59,445 bases of DNA from Bacteroidota bacterium (GCA_013285945.1 JABDGP010000010.1:1-59445), one strand, 5' to 3'. Positions 43,424 through 51,445 are shown, numbered from the stretch's first letter. Notes: generated from the letters alone by a model not told the origin. Made by a program: numbers and translations.

Positions 43424-44393
43424 AATTTTAAAACCTGGAATACTTGCCACCCTTGTAGCAGATGAACGGAAGGGGTTTCGCAGTATAGGCGTTGGGCCGG
43501 GCGGTGCTATGGATAATTTTGCGATGACTGCTGGAAATTATCTGTTGGGCAACTCTGAACGCGAAGCCTCAATAGAATTTTGGTTCCCTGCCATTGAGAT
43601 ACTATTTCAACGGGGTCTTGTGGCTTGTTTTACTGGAAAGGGTTTTGAATTAAGAATAGACGATGTGCCGTTGCCTTTGTGGAAGCCAATTGAAATCAGA
43701 GAAGGCTCCACCATCAAGCTGGTTAAATCTTCTTCTGGCGCCTGTGTTTATCTGGCCGTGCGCAGTGGATGGAAGGCTCAAAATTGGCTGGGAAGTTTTG
43801 GCACTCATTTGGGTGTGAAGGCCGGTGGTTACAAAGGAAGATCTCTTCAAATTAACGATATCGTCGAAACGAATTTTAGTGAAACTGAAGTTGGCGAAAC
43901 GAAAGCATTGCCTTGGGGAATATCAGATCATGAACTGCGCAAAGTTTATTCTCCATCGAGCGAAATTCGAATCACACCCTGCATAGAAACAGAGTTGCTC
44001 ACTAGCCTTTCGACTGATAGACTATTATCGGACAGCTTTGTAATAAATAGTCAGAGCAACCGAATGGGATATCGCTTAAATGGATTGCCACTTTCACTTA
44101 GCCGACCAATGGAATTGATTTCATCTCCTGTAGATTATGGAACTATTCAACTTTTACCCGATGGCAATCTTATCATTTTAATGGCTGATCATCAAACAAC
44201 CGGAGGCTATCCGCGAATAGCTTCGGTGATCAAAGCTGACTTGCCAAAATTGGCTCAAATTATGCCGGGAGAAAAAATTAACTTTAAGATGGTTTCATTA
44301 CCTGAGGCCGAAACAGAATTATGTTCAAGAGCAAATCAATTGGCAGAACTGAAAACAGGTTGTCAACTTCGTTTCAACGATTATTTTAAATGA
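43413..44393 (+). CDS. pxpC: 5-oxoprolinase subunit PxpC
   Basis: The 326-residue protein is the KipA-type subunit (biotin-dependent carboxyltransferase-like, allophanate hydrolase subunit 2 fold) that works with PxpB. Recognisable segments are KPGILATLVADERKGFRSIGVGPGGAMDNFAM near the start and SNRMGYRLNGLPLS in the second half, then LMADHQTTGGYPRIASVI. It overlaps pxpB by 11 bases and pxpA by four, so the three are translated as one coupled unit. Confidence 0.95.
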   Translation: MSIKILKPGILATLVADERKGFRSIGVGPGGAMDNFAMTAGNYLLGNSEREASIEFWFPAIEILFQRGLVACFTGKGFELRIDDVPLPLWKPIEIREGSTIKLVKSSSGACVYLAVRSGWKAQNWLGSFGTHLGVKAGGYKGRSLQINDIVETNFSETEVGETKALPWGISDHELRKVYSPSSEIRITPCIETELLTSLSTDRLLSDSFVINSQSNRMGYRLNGLPLSLSRPMELISSPVDYGTIQLLPDGNLIILMADHQTTGGYPRIASVIKADLPKLAQIMPGEKINFKMVSLPEAETELCSRANQLAELKTGCQLRFNDYFK

Positions 44394-45139
44394 GTCTGCA
44401 AACAATCGATATCAATTGCGATATGGCCGAAGGTATTGGCAATGAAGCTGAATTAATGCCATGGATAAGCTCGGCAAATATTGCATGCGGGTTTCATGCA
44501 GGTAATGAAGATTTAATGAAAAGCACAATTGAACTTTGCCAAAAATATCAGGTTGCTGTTGGTGCTCATCCTTCGTTTCCTGACAAGGAAAATTTTGGAA
44601 GAACAAATATGAACTTGCCCGCTGATCAGATTTATGAAATGGTTTCAGCACAAATTCATCTCTTAAAAAAAATAGCGCGCGTGCAGGGCATTCGGGTTCA
44701 CCACGTTAAGCCTCACGGGGCACTTTATAACATGGCAGCGAAAGATGCAGCTCTGGCGGGCAACATAGCAAGAGCGGTAAAAGACTTGGATAGCACTTTG
44801 GTTTTCTATGGCCTTTCTCAGAGTGTAATGATTGATGCGGCAAAGAAATTAGACCTGAGAGTTGCCAATGAAGTATTTGCAGACAGGACTTATCAACCAG
44901 ACGGATCGCTTACGCCAAGGACACAGCCTAATGCTTTGATTATTGACGAGGAAGAGGCGATTCAGCAGACTATCCGACTGACAAAAGAGGGAAAAGTGAT
45001 GACTGCTTCTGGTGAAGACATTCAATTGAGAGCGGATACACTTTGTTTGCATGGCGATGGGAAGCATGCAGTAGCTTTCGCGAAATTGATTCATGCCCGT
45101 TTGAGATTAGAGAAAATTAAGATTGCAACCATTGAGTAA
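44390..45139 (+). CDS. pxpA: 5-oxoprolinase subunit PxpA (LamB/YcsF family)
   Basis: The 249-residue YcsF-family protein is the third PxpABC subunit. The family pattern is clear: IDINCDMAEGIGNEAELMPWISSANIACGFHAGNE, GAHPSFPDKENFGRTNMNL, VHHVKPHGALYNMAAKD and EVFADRTYQPDGSLTPR. The gene overlaps pxpC by four bases and the transporter gene by 17, giving a contiguous galM-pxpB-pxpC-pxpA-transporter operon. Confidence 0.96.
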   Translation: MSLQTIDINCDMAEGIGNEAELMPWISSANIACGFHAGNEDLMKSTIELCQKYQVAVGAHPSFPDKENFGRTNMNLPADQIYEMVSAQIHLLKKIARVQGIRVHHVKPHGALYNMAAKDAALAGNIARAVKDLDSTLVFYGLSQSVMIDAAKKLDLRVANEVFADRTYQPDGSLTPRTQPNALIIDEEEAIQQTIRLTKEGKVMTASGEDIQLRADTLCLHGDGKHAVAFAKLIHARLRLEKIKIATIE

Positions 45140-46310
45140 ATTCAAAATACTTTCAGGGCCACTGGCCGGCGCGGCCTTCTTGATGGCAACCTCGGCAATA
45201 GGTCCGGGATTCATCACACAAACCACAACATTTACTGAGCGACTTAAAGGGAGCTTTGGGTTTGTGATTTTAATTTCGATTCTGCTTGATATTGGTGCTC
45301 AGCTTAACATTTGGCGGCTGATAAGTGTAAGCAGAATGTATGCTCAGGACCTTGCCAACAAAGTAGTGCCTGGTGCCGGATACTTTTTGACGGCATTGAT
45401 TATTTTGGGCGGACTTGCCTTTAACATTGGAAATATCGCCGGAGCCGGACTGGGTTTTCAGGTATTGTTTGGATGGAGTGTGCAAACAGGGGCAATAGTC
45501 AGTTGTATCATCGCCGCAGTTATTTTTCTCGTAAAGGAAGCTGGCAAGGCGATGGATGTTTTTGCTAAAACATTGGGCTTCGTGATGATTGCGTTAACCT
45601 TCTATGTTGCGTTTCAAGCAAACCCTCCGATAGCGGAAGCTGTTATGAAAACGTTTCTGCCAGACCAAATTGATGAGCTGGTAATCCTTACCATTGTGGG
45701 TGGCACTGTGGGTGGTTACATTAGTTTTGCGGGCGCTCATCGCCTGTTGGATGCAGGGATTTCTGGTAAAGAAAATTTAAGACAGGTTTCTCAAAGTTCG
45801 GTCTCAGCTATTTTGATTGCTTCACTTATGCGTACGATTTTATTTATTGCGGCCTTAGGTATAGTGTGGCAAGGAATTTCGCTGGGTAATGAAAATCCCG
45901 CAGTTGTGGTTTTTGAAAGTGCCGCAGGACGAATTGGCTATAAGATTTTTGGATTGGTATTGTGGAGTGCTGCTATCACTTCGGTAGTCGGTTCAGCGTT
46001 TACTTCAATTTCTTTTGCGAAATCGATTCATCCTTCTGTTGAAAAGTATTTCCGTCATCTGATCATCGTGTTCATTCTCCTATCTACGATTATTTTTTTG
46101 ATCGTAGGCGAACCTGTAAAAGTGTTGGTAGCTGCGGGTGCAATTAACGGATTGGTTCTGCCGTTTGCTCTGGCAATTATTCTTTCATCAACTTTTAAGA
46201 AAGACATTTTATTAAACTATAAACATCCGCTTTGGCTGTCAATTCTCGGATGGATAGTAGTTATAGTAATGACTTATATCGGCGTGCAGGGCCTGATACA
46301 CTTTACTTAG
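45123..46310 (+). CDS. Nramp-superfamily transporter without canonical metal-binding motifs
   Basis: The 395-residue protein has about 11 transmembrane helices and the Nramp fold, and begins with TTG at 45123 inside the pxpA gene (TTG at 45132 is an alternative). In true manganese/iron Nramps helix 1 carries DPGN; here the aligned stretch reads AIGPGFITQ (residues 25-33), lacking both the Asp and the Asn. Helix 6 lacks the MPH pair and reads GGYISFAGAHR. It is therefore unlikely to carry divalent metals. Because it is fused into the pxp operon, as the Nramp-like ycsG is in the Bacillus ycsF-kip cluster, I infer 5-oxoproline or a related substrate. Confidence 0.85.
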   Translation: MQPLSKFKILSGPLAGAAFLMATSAIGPGFITQTTTFTERLKGSFGFVILISILLDIGAQLNIWRLISVSRMYAQDLANKVVPGAGYFLTALIILGGLAFNIGNIAGAGLGFQVLFGWSVQTGAIVSCIIAAVIFLVKEAGKAMDVFAKTLGFVMIALTFYVAFQANPPIAEAVMKTFLPDQIDELVILTIVGGTVGGYISFAGAHRLLDAGISGKENLRQVSQSSVSAILIASLMRTILFIAALGIVWQGISLGNENPAVVVFESAAGRIGYKIFGLVLWSAAITSVVGSAFTSISFAKSIHPSVEKYFRHLIIVFILLSTIIFLIVGEPVKVLVAAGAINGLVLPFALAIILSSTFKKDILLNYKHPLWLSILGWIVVIVMTYIGVQGLIHFT

Positions 46311-46326
46311 CTATTTGTAATAGTAT

Positions 46327-46764
46327 TCACCAGCTCACGCTAAAGAATCCACGGTGACTTTGTGCTATCGTCACGAAAATAACAACTAGGGCAATCACAT
46401 TGAGAATAAACATGCGTTTATGCTTAGCTGTGCCATCAGCAAGTTTTTTGGCAGAAATACGAGCAACCGAGATCAATACGATAGCGATCAGCATGCCTGT
46501 GAAATGTTCAACCAACCAGTAACGCGCAACAGAATCCTTCATTGATGCTCCGCTGAAAATGACAATCGGGCTTACAAAATAAAGAATCAAGCCAAGTAGT
46601 AATTGTGTGTGTGTCGAGATAAAAAGGAAAAGACTCAATTTATCGTCAGCTTTTTCAAAGGGAGATTTGTTTAGCCAGCCCGTCAGTGACTTTCCAATCA
46701 CAACCAATAACAGGATTAGTAATACATAGCGATTGAGTGAGTGAAGGACAACAAGTATTTGCAT
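46327..46764 (-). CDS. Four-helix membrane protein with conserved-looking histidines
   Basis: The 145-residue product has four hydrophobic segments (YVLLILLLVVIGKSLTGWL; LFLFISTHTQLLLGLILYFV; LVEHFTGMLIAIVLISVARI; MFILNVIALVVIFVTIA). Histidines lie at or near the helix ends (LHSLNR, STHTQ, VEHFTG, QSHRG), reminiscent of heme-binding cytochrome b-like four-helix proteins, but no family can be asserted. It converges on the Nramp-like gene and is divergent from the ion-channel gene. Confidence 0.7.
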   Translation of the reverse strand: MQILVVLHSLNRYVLLILLLVVIGKSLTGWLNKSPFEKADDKLSLFLFISTHTQLLLGLILYFVSPIVIFSGASMKDSVARYWLVEHFTGMLIAIVLISVARISAKKLADGTAKHKRMFILNVIALVVIFVTIAQSHRGFFSVSW

Positions 46765-46876
46765 GGCTCTAATTTTTCGGAAAATTACAACTTAGCTCTA
46801 AACAAAACTAAGACCTTAAACTCTAAAGTTGAAAAAATTTGAGAAGTGGCGGGTTGTTGTTTACTTTGAGTTGTTT

Positions 46877-47821
46877 ATGAAGCGATACTTACTCCTTCTT
46901 GCCTTGGCGGTTCTATGCCCGCCAGCACAGGCAGCACCTGACACCGTGAAGGTTGGCGCGTATGTGATGAGCGTGCATGATATCAACTTTCACGACAAGG
47001 AGTACACCGCTCGTTTCTGGCTGTGGTTCCTGTACAATGATAGAAAATTTGACTTTGTAAAGCAGCTGGACATCACTAATGCCAAAACCATTGACACGCC
47101 TCAACTATTACAAGATAGTATTGGAACACAGCAATGGTCAATGCTGAAGATGAAATGTATCATGAAAGAAAACTGGAATGTACTCGACTTTCCATTCGAC
47201 AAACAACATCTGAGAATACATATCGAAAACTCTCTGTTTGATAGAAATGATTTGATATTCAAGCCAGACGTGAGAGGGAGCAAATTTGATCCCGATGAAA
47301 CACTGGCAGGCTGGAAGATTAAAAACTTTAATGTAAACGCAAGCGAGAAGTTATACGAAACGGGATTTGGTGACTACAGGCCGGGCAAAGATCATCAGGT
47401 ATTCTCAGCGTTTAATATTGAAATGGATATTGAGCGAAATGCATGGGGACTGTTTTTAAAAATATTCATCGGTATGTATATCTCATTCCTGATTGCGATG
47501 GTTGGTTTTGCCCCACATCCATCAGAAGTCGAGCCACGTTTTGGATTACCGGTAGGCGGACTGTTTGCGGCTGTGGGTAACAAATATATAATAGATTCAA
47601 TCTTACCAGAATCTGCTTCTTTTACCTTGGTTGATACTCTTCATTCGATTACCTTCTTTACAATTTTTGCCATTCTGGTAGTTTCAGCTATTTGCCTGAA
47701 ACTTCACGATATGGAAAAGGTAGAAGAAAGTGTACGAGTAAACAGAATTGGCTCTAAAATGGTAGCGAGTATTTACGTGCTGGCCAACGTTATCCTGGTA
47801 TGGGCGGCAGCGGCTTCTTAA
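46877..47821 (+). CDS. Pentameric ligand-gated ion channel homologue (Cys-loop receptor type)
   Basis: From the ATG at 46877 the product has 314 residues with a signal peptide (MKRYLLLLALAVLCPPAQAA); an in-frame TTG at 46829 would put charged residues before it. The N-terminal beta-sandwich (DTVKVGAYVMSVHDINFHDKEYTARFW) contains the superfamily hallmark FPFDKQ at residues 105-110; as in other bacterial members the loop lacks the cysteine pair. Four transmembrane helices follow: M1 (FLKIFIGMYISFLIAMVGFA), a pore-lining M2 rich in Gly and Ala (about 222-238), M3 (FFTIFAILVVSAICL) and M4 (VASIYVLANVILVWAAAAS). It stands alone; ligand and ion selectivity are unknown. Confidence 0.88.
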   Translation: MKRYLLLLALAVLCPPAQAAPDTVKVGAYVMSVHDINFHDKEYTARFWLWFLYNDRKFDFVKQLDITNAKTIDTPQLLQDSIGTQQWSMLKMKCIMKENWNVLDFPFDKQHLRIHIENSLFDRNDLIFKPDVRGSKFDPDETLAGWKIKNFNVNASEKLYETGFGDYRPGKDHQVFSAFNIEMDIERNAWGLFLKIFIGMYISFLIAMVGFAPHPSEVEPRFGLPVGGLFAAVGNKYIIDSILPESASFTLVDTLHSITFFTIFAILVVSAICLKLHDMEKVEESVRVNRIGSKMVASIYVLANVILVWAAAAS

Positions 47822-47823
47822 GC

Positions 47824-48276
47824 TCAGACTTTATTCTTAGTATCAATAAGTATCGTTACGGGGCCATCGTTCAGCAAATTCACTTTCATATCAGCACCAA
47901 ACTCTCCTGTCTGTACGGGTTTTCCCAGGGCGTCTGAAATGACTGAAACAAATTTCTCATAAAGCGGAACTGCTATTTCGGGCTTGGCGGCTTTGATATA
48001 ACTAGGCCGGTTTCCTTTTTTAGTACTGGCATGTAAAGTAAATTGACTGACCACAATAATATCTCCGCTGTTGTCTTTCACGCTCACATTCATCACGCCA
48101 TTGCTATCGTTGAAAATACGAAGATTCACAATCTTACCGGCAAGCCACTCGATATCTTCAGAATTATCTGCGTCCTCTATTCCAAGCAGAACCAATAATC
48201 CCTTTTCTATTTTTGATTTTATTTTTCCATCAATCGTGACGGAGGCTTCAGCGACTCGTTGAATAACGGCAATCAT
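47824..48276 (-). CDS. dtd: D-aminoacyl-tRNA deacylase
   Basis: The 150-residue enzyme removes D-amino acids from mischarged tRNAs. Diagnostic segments are MIAVIQRVAEASVTIDG at the start, the SQFTLHASTKKGNRPSY block with the conserved SQFTL, and the C-terminal GEFGADMKVNLLNDGPVTI. Length is normal. It converges on the ion-channel gene with two bases between stops and lies downstream of the gene at 48321-48842 on the same strand. Confidence 0.97.
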   Translation of the reverse strand: MIAVIQRVAEASVTIDGKIKSKIEKGLLVLLGIEDADNSEDIEWLAGKIVNLRIFNDSNGVMNVSVKDNSGDIIVVSQFTLHASTKKGNRPSYIKAAKPEIAVPLYEKFVSVISDALGKPVQTGEFGADMKVNLLNDGPVTILIDTKNKV

Positions 48277-48320
48277 CGTTTATGCTTTTCGATGAATAAA
48301 TTCAATTGAACTGCTGTCAA

Positions 48321-48842
48321 TTAAAAAGTTTGCTGAATTTCCTTTTTCACCTCGCTAAGAGCATGACCAATCGGATCCGTTTTCTTGTCCATCGTCATCT
48401 CAAAAATCTTCTTTGACAAGTCAATGCCCGTAGACTCAGCCGCCACCTGTCCAGCCGATTCATTGATAGTGATAATCAAGTCCTCTTTGGCATTGCGTAC
48501 CTGATTCCAAACTTCTTCAGTCATGTAGACTTGTTGAGAGACGTTGTGGTTATATTCATTACGAATTTCATCCAGCAACACCTTTTGAAAATCACGCGCG
48601 GTATATGCAGGGTTGTTCAGTCGAATCAGCAAGTTTTGTGGAGAGATTCGTTCCAAAAAAAGTGTTACCCGCTCATACGCCTGTAAACGAGCCGGCAGGA
48701 TCGTTTCGATGCTACGAGACCTCACTTCAAGTTTTTTCAACTCGATCTCGCGAGCAACGAAAGTACGTACCATCAAATACACAGCATAAAGCACTACCGA
48801 GGCTGGTACAAGTATTTTTATAAACTCTATTATTGCTTCCAT
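48321..48842 (-). CDS. Conserved hypothetical membrane-anchored protein
   Basis: From the ATG read at 48842 the product has 173 residues; a GTG five codons upstream (48857) is possible. One transmembrane helix near the N-terminus (IIEFIKILVPASVVLYAVYLMV) is followed by a basic, charged helix (RTFVAREIELKKLEVRSRS) and a soluble helical domain (LPARLQAYERVTLFLERISPQNLLIRLN, VLLDEIRNEYNHNVSQQVYM). It looks like a conserved Bacteroidota family but I cannot name a function. It is divergent from the IscA-like gene. Confidence 0.75.
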   Translation of the reverse strand: MEAIIEFIKILVPASVVLYAVYLMVRTFVAREIELKKLEVRSRSIETILPARLQAYERVTLFLERISPQNLLIRLNNPAYTARDFQKVLLDEIRNEYNHNVSQQVYMTEEVWNQVRNAKEDLIITINESAGQVAAESTGIDLSKKIFEMTMDKKTDPIGHALSEVKKEIQQTF

Positions 48843-48896
48843 GGGAATTATTTGCACGAAAATTAACTATTTTTCAATCACCTTTGTTTGAATATC

Positions 48897-49235
48897 ATGT
48901 TTGATTCTCTCAAACCAGTACTACTTACCCCGCTTGCGGCTGCCGAAGCTCGCAAGATCATGCAAACTAAAAACATCCCCGAAGGATATGGCTTGCGAAT
49001 AGGTGCGCGTGGCGGAAATGGCTGCGGAGGAGTTTCTCTTATTATTGGCTTCGACAAGCAAAAGTCTTCCGATCTTTCCTATGAAGCTGAAGGCATTACA
49101 ATCTTTATTGATAAAAAGCACACCATGTACTTGATTGGCAAAGCGGTAGATTTCTATGAAGGTGCCGATGCACGCGGGTTTGTCTTCATCGAACAAGAAG
49201 CCATCGAACGTGGAGGCTGGCACAAATCAAGTTGA
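48897..49235 (+). CDS. HesB/IscA-like protein lacking the C-terminal cysteine pair
   Basis: The 112-residue protein (ATG at 48897; a TTG at 48888 is also in frame) has the A-type iron-sulfur carrier fold: LLTPLAAAEARKIMQTKNIPEGYGLRIGARGGNGCGGVSLIIGFD, then DKKHTMYLIGKAVDFYE. Normal members have one Cys in this first motif and a CxC near the C-terminus; here only the first remains (NGCGG), and the end reads ARGFVFIEQEAIERGG. It is probably not a standard cluster carrier. No isc or suf genes are nearby. Confidence 0.88.
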   Translation: MFDSLKPVLLTPLAAAEARKIMQTKNIPEGYGLRIGARGGNGCGGVSLIIGFDKQKSSDLSYEAEGITIFIDKKHTMYLIGKAVDFYEGADARGFVFIEQEAIERGGWHKSS

Positions 49236-49280
49236 TCTTGCGCATTAATAGCTTAAGTCTTACAATTTGATACTTATGTC

Positions 49281-49643
49281 TTAACTCTTACCTCTCGTCA
49301 CTACCACGCTAGCTTTTTTGCAGACACCACCAATCGGTGGGTTGAACTTTGAAATCTTTACCTCTACGTTAATTGCGCTGGCAAATGTTTTTAAAATTAT
49401 TTCCGCGATCGCGTGCCCCACGGTTTCCAGCAACTTCGAGGGTTTGCTCATTTCAGTTTTTACAAGCGCGTAAAGATCTTCATAATTAATAGTACCACTG
49501 AGATCATCCCGGAAGGCCGTATTTTGAAATTCAGTCTCCACAATTACGTCCACTTCAAATTTATTTCCCGAAGATCGTTCGTGCGGATAAACTCCATGAT
49601 ACGCATGAAACTCCAACCCTTCGAGCGCTATCTTTCCATTCAT
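49281..49643 (-). CDS. folB: Dihydroneopterin aldolase
   Basis: The 120-residue enzyme makes 6-hydroxymethyl-dihydropterin in folate synthesis. The family pattern is clear: ALEGLEFHAYHGVYPHERSSGNKFEVDVIVE with the catalytic-site Glu and the tyrosine nearby, NYEDLYALVKTEMSKPSKLLETVGHAIAEII and the C-terminal VEVKISKFNPPIGG. Its start overlaps the divIVA-like stop by four bases, so the two are co-translated. Confidence 0.95.
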   Translation of the reverse strand: MNGKIALEGLEFHAYHGVYPHERSSGNKFEVDVIVETEFQNTAFRDDLSGTINYEDLYALVKTEMSKPSKLLETVGHAIAEIILKTFASAINVEVKISKFNPPIGGVCKKASVVVTRGKS

Positions 49644-50350
49644 TGAATTTCGTCAAAGAATGAGCGCTGATTTTTCATCACCTCAGCCATTGATGGAGGA
49701 GCAACAGGTTCTGTTTCTGCTGATGGCTGTTGAGTTGGCTTTTTTAATTCTGCTTCAACTTCCGCATTTGGGAAGAGCGATCTTTTTGTTTCACGCATGG
49801 CCAAGGCGAGGTGTTGATCGGGGTCGAAATCACGGCTTGCTGCTTTCGCACGTTCCATCCGGTCGATGGTTTCGTTGGCTAAACGCTTAAGATCCGACAA
49901 AAGATTTTCTTTGTGAAGCTCCAAATTTCTATAATGCTGACCAAGCATTTTCAGGCGTTCTTCCATTTCGGCCAACATTTGTTTAGAAATAGATTCGGCT
50001 TCTTCAATTGTGTTCTTGGCCTTGGTCTTTGCTTCATTCAGCATCGCGTCAGCATTCAATTGGCTTTCGCGCAAAATCAGCGCGGCTGTTTTATTAGCCT
50101 GATCAATAACATTGGCACCAGTGTCTTCGGCAGTCTTCAATGTTTTAAAAAGCGAGCTTTCCACTTCGCGCAGTTTGTTCACTTCGCGTTCGGTAGCTTC
50201 CATTTTGATTCGCATTTCTTTCGTCTCGTCCAGCGTGCGCTCCCACTCTTGCGAGAGGGATTGCAGAAATGCACTCACTTCATCTTTGTCGTAGCCACGC
50301 AAAGCTTTTTCAAAGGCCTTTTGACGAATTTCCAGTGGTGTGATTTTCAT
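49640..50350 (-). CDS. DivIVA domain-containing protein
   Basis: The 236-residue protein begins with the DivIVA membrane-binding segment ITPLEIRQKAFEKALRGYDKDEVSAFLQSL, then a long coiled coil (about 30-180, KMEATEREVNKLREVESSLF onward) and a Pro/Glu-rich tail. DivIVA proteins sense membrane curvature and recruit partners at poles or division sites; in Bacteroidota their role is little studied. The opposite-strand open frame is a mirror of the coiled coil. It is followed by folB with a four-base overlap. Confidence 0.92.
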   Translation of the reverse strand: MKITPLEIRQKAFEKALRGYDKDEVSAFLQSLSQEWERTLDETKEMRIKMEATEREVNKLREVESSLFKTLKTAEDTGANVIDQANKTAALILRESQLNADAMLNEAKTKAKNTIEEAESISKQMLAEMEERLKMLGQHYRNLELHKENLLSDLKRLANETIDRMERAKAASRDFDPDQHLALAMRETKRSLFPNAEVEAELKKPTQQPSAETEPVAPPSMAEVMKNQRSFFDEIQ

Positions 50351-50407
50351 ACAGCGGTTTTTTTAAAGTTTAAAAAATGGTCAACGAATAAGTTTAAAAA
50401 ATATTTT

Positions 50408-50503
50408 GGGGACTGGTGTGAGACACACCACCGGGCTGTTCGTTACAAGTCCGTCCAGCACACACGCAGCGCGCTTCGGGCTTTTCACTTCCATCCCTGC
50501 CCC
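50408..50503 (-). repeat. Dispersed structured intergenic repeat, copy D
   Basis: On the minus strand core 1 (GGGGCAGGGATGGAAGTGAA, from 50503) and core 2 (GGACTTGTAACGAACAGCCC, from about 50452) flank a GC-rich variable middle. A GGTGTG/CACACC hairpin lies outside core 2, and the outer ends GGGG/CCCC (50500-50503 and 50408-50411) can pair. It fills the gap between the WD40 gene and the divIVA-like gene, both minus strand. Confidence 0.72.
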
Positions 50504-50530
50504 GGTTCGTTAGTACTTAAAAGAACGACT

Positions 50531-51445
50531 TTACAAAAATAGTAAATCCCAGACAGAAATGGTACGGTCATCGCTGGCGCTTATTAACTGATTGTTATAC
50601 GAGGTCCAGAGTAGTTTGTTCACAGAAGTGCCATGCCCGGCATGCCTGCCTTTGTCAATGACTTTTAGTAACTGTAAATCGTCTGCACGCCAGACCTTAA
50701 TCGACTTATCCATGCTGCAAGTCGCAAAATGTTTCCCGTCGGGTGCAAACGTGAGGTGGTTGATCGCGTACAAATGCGCAGCTACCTCTTCAGTCTGTGT
50801 GTAGCTACTCAGAACATCCCACGCTTTGAGTTTTGCGTCGCGCGCTCCGCTGAGTAATAATTTACCATCGGGAGAATAGCTCAACGCAAAAATTGAATTG
50901 GTATGTGCTTTTATCTCTTGTTTCAATTCAAAATCGCGTAAGCTGAAAATGCGAATACAATGATCACTAAACCCAACGGCCATCTCTCCCGTTTTTTCAT
51001 TGATAGCTATCGTTCTAGCGCTTTTTTCAGACGTTGCTATCCTTTTTTTTACCGCCCATTTCTCCAGATCAACAATAGTTAGCAATCCGTCACCAGTTGC
51101 AATGATAAGGTCGTTTTCAAAATGTTGAACATCAAAAATCGCAGACGTTGTGAGCTGAAGCGAGGCAAGTTCCTTTTTATTTTCGTAATCGATCAAATGA
51201 ATGCCCGAATAGTTTTCCCCAGCGATTAATATTTTTTTATCGGCAATGTGGAGCAAAGAGTAAATCGAGCTGTTTAGTTTGGCTATCAATTCACCATCGC
51301 CAAGTTGTTGCAAATCCCATTGCACAACCATGCCATCGCCTCCACCAGAGAAAAATAGATTAGGTTTGCTTCCCGGTTGCAAGGTGTAAACACAATCGCG
51401 GTGACCTGCAAACGTGTGGAGTTTGGTAACTTGTACTTTGCTCAA
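50531..51445 (-). CDS. WD40 repeat protein
   Basis: The 304-residue protein is a beta-propeller of about seven WD40 repeats; clear ones are AGHRDCVYTLQPG ... DGMVVQWDL, KAHTNSIFALSYSPDGKLLLSGARDAKLKAWDV, AAHLYAINHLTFAPDGKHFATCSMDKSIKVWR and the final NQLISASDDRTISVWDL. There is no signal peptide or other domain, so it is probably a cytoplasmic interaction scaffold. Such stand-alone propellers are conserved in Bacteroidota; partners are unknown. It is divergent from the phosphopantetheinyl transferase gene. Confidence 0.93.
   Translation of the reverse strand: MSKVQVTKLHTFAGHRDCVYTLQPGSKPNLFFSGGGDGMVVQWDLQQLGDGELIAKLNSSIYSLLHIADKKILIAGENYSGIHLIDYENKKELASLQLTTSAIFDVQHFENDLIIATGDGLLTIVDLEKWAVKKRIATSEKSARTIAINEKTGEMAVGFSDHCIRIFSLRDFELKQEIKAHTNSIFALSYSPDGKLLLSGARDAKLKAWDVLSSYTQTEEVAAHLYAINHLTFAPDGKHFATCSMDKSIKVWRADDLQLLKVIDKGRHAGHGTSVNKLLWTSYNNQLISASDDRTISVWDLLFL

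Noticed and set aside
45123-46310. Manganese transporter MntH
   Set aside because: The DPGN and MPH metal ligands of canonical Nramps are missing and the operon concerns 5-oxoproline.
49913-50542. 209-codon plus-strand frame rich in Phe and His
   Set aside because: It is the antisense of the DivIVA coiled coil and runs through repeat copy D; composition is an artefact of coiled-coil codons.
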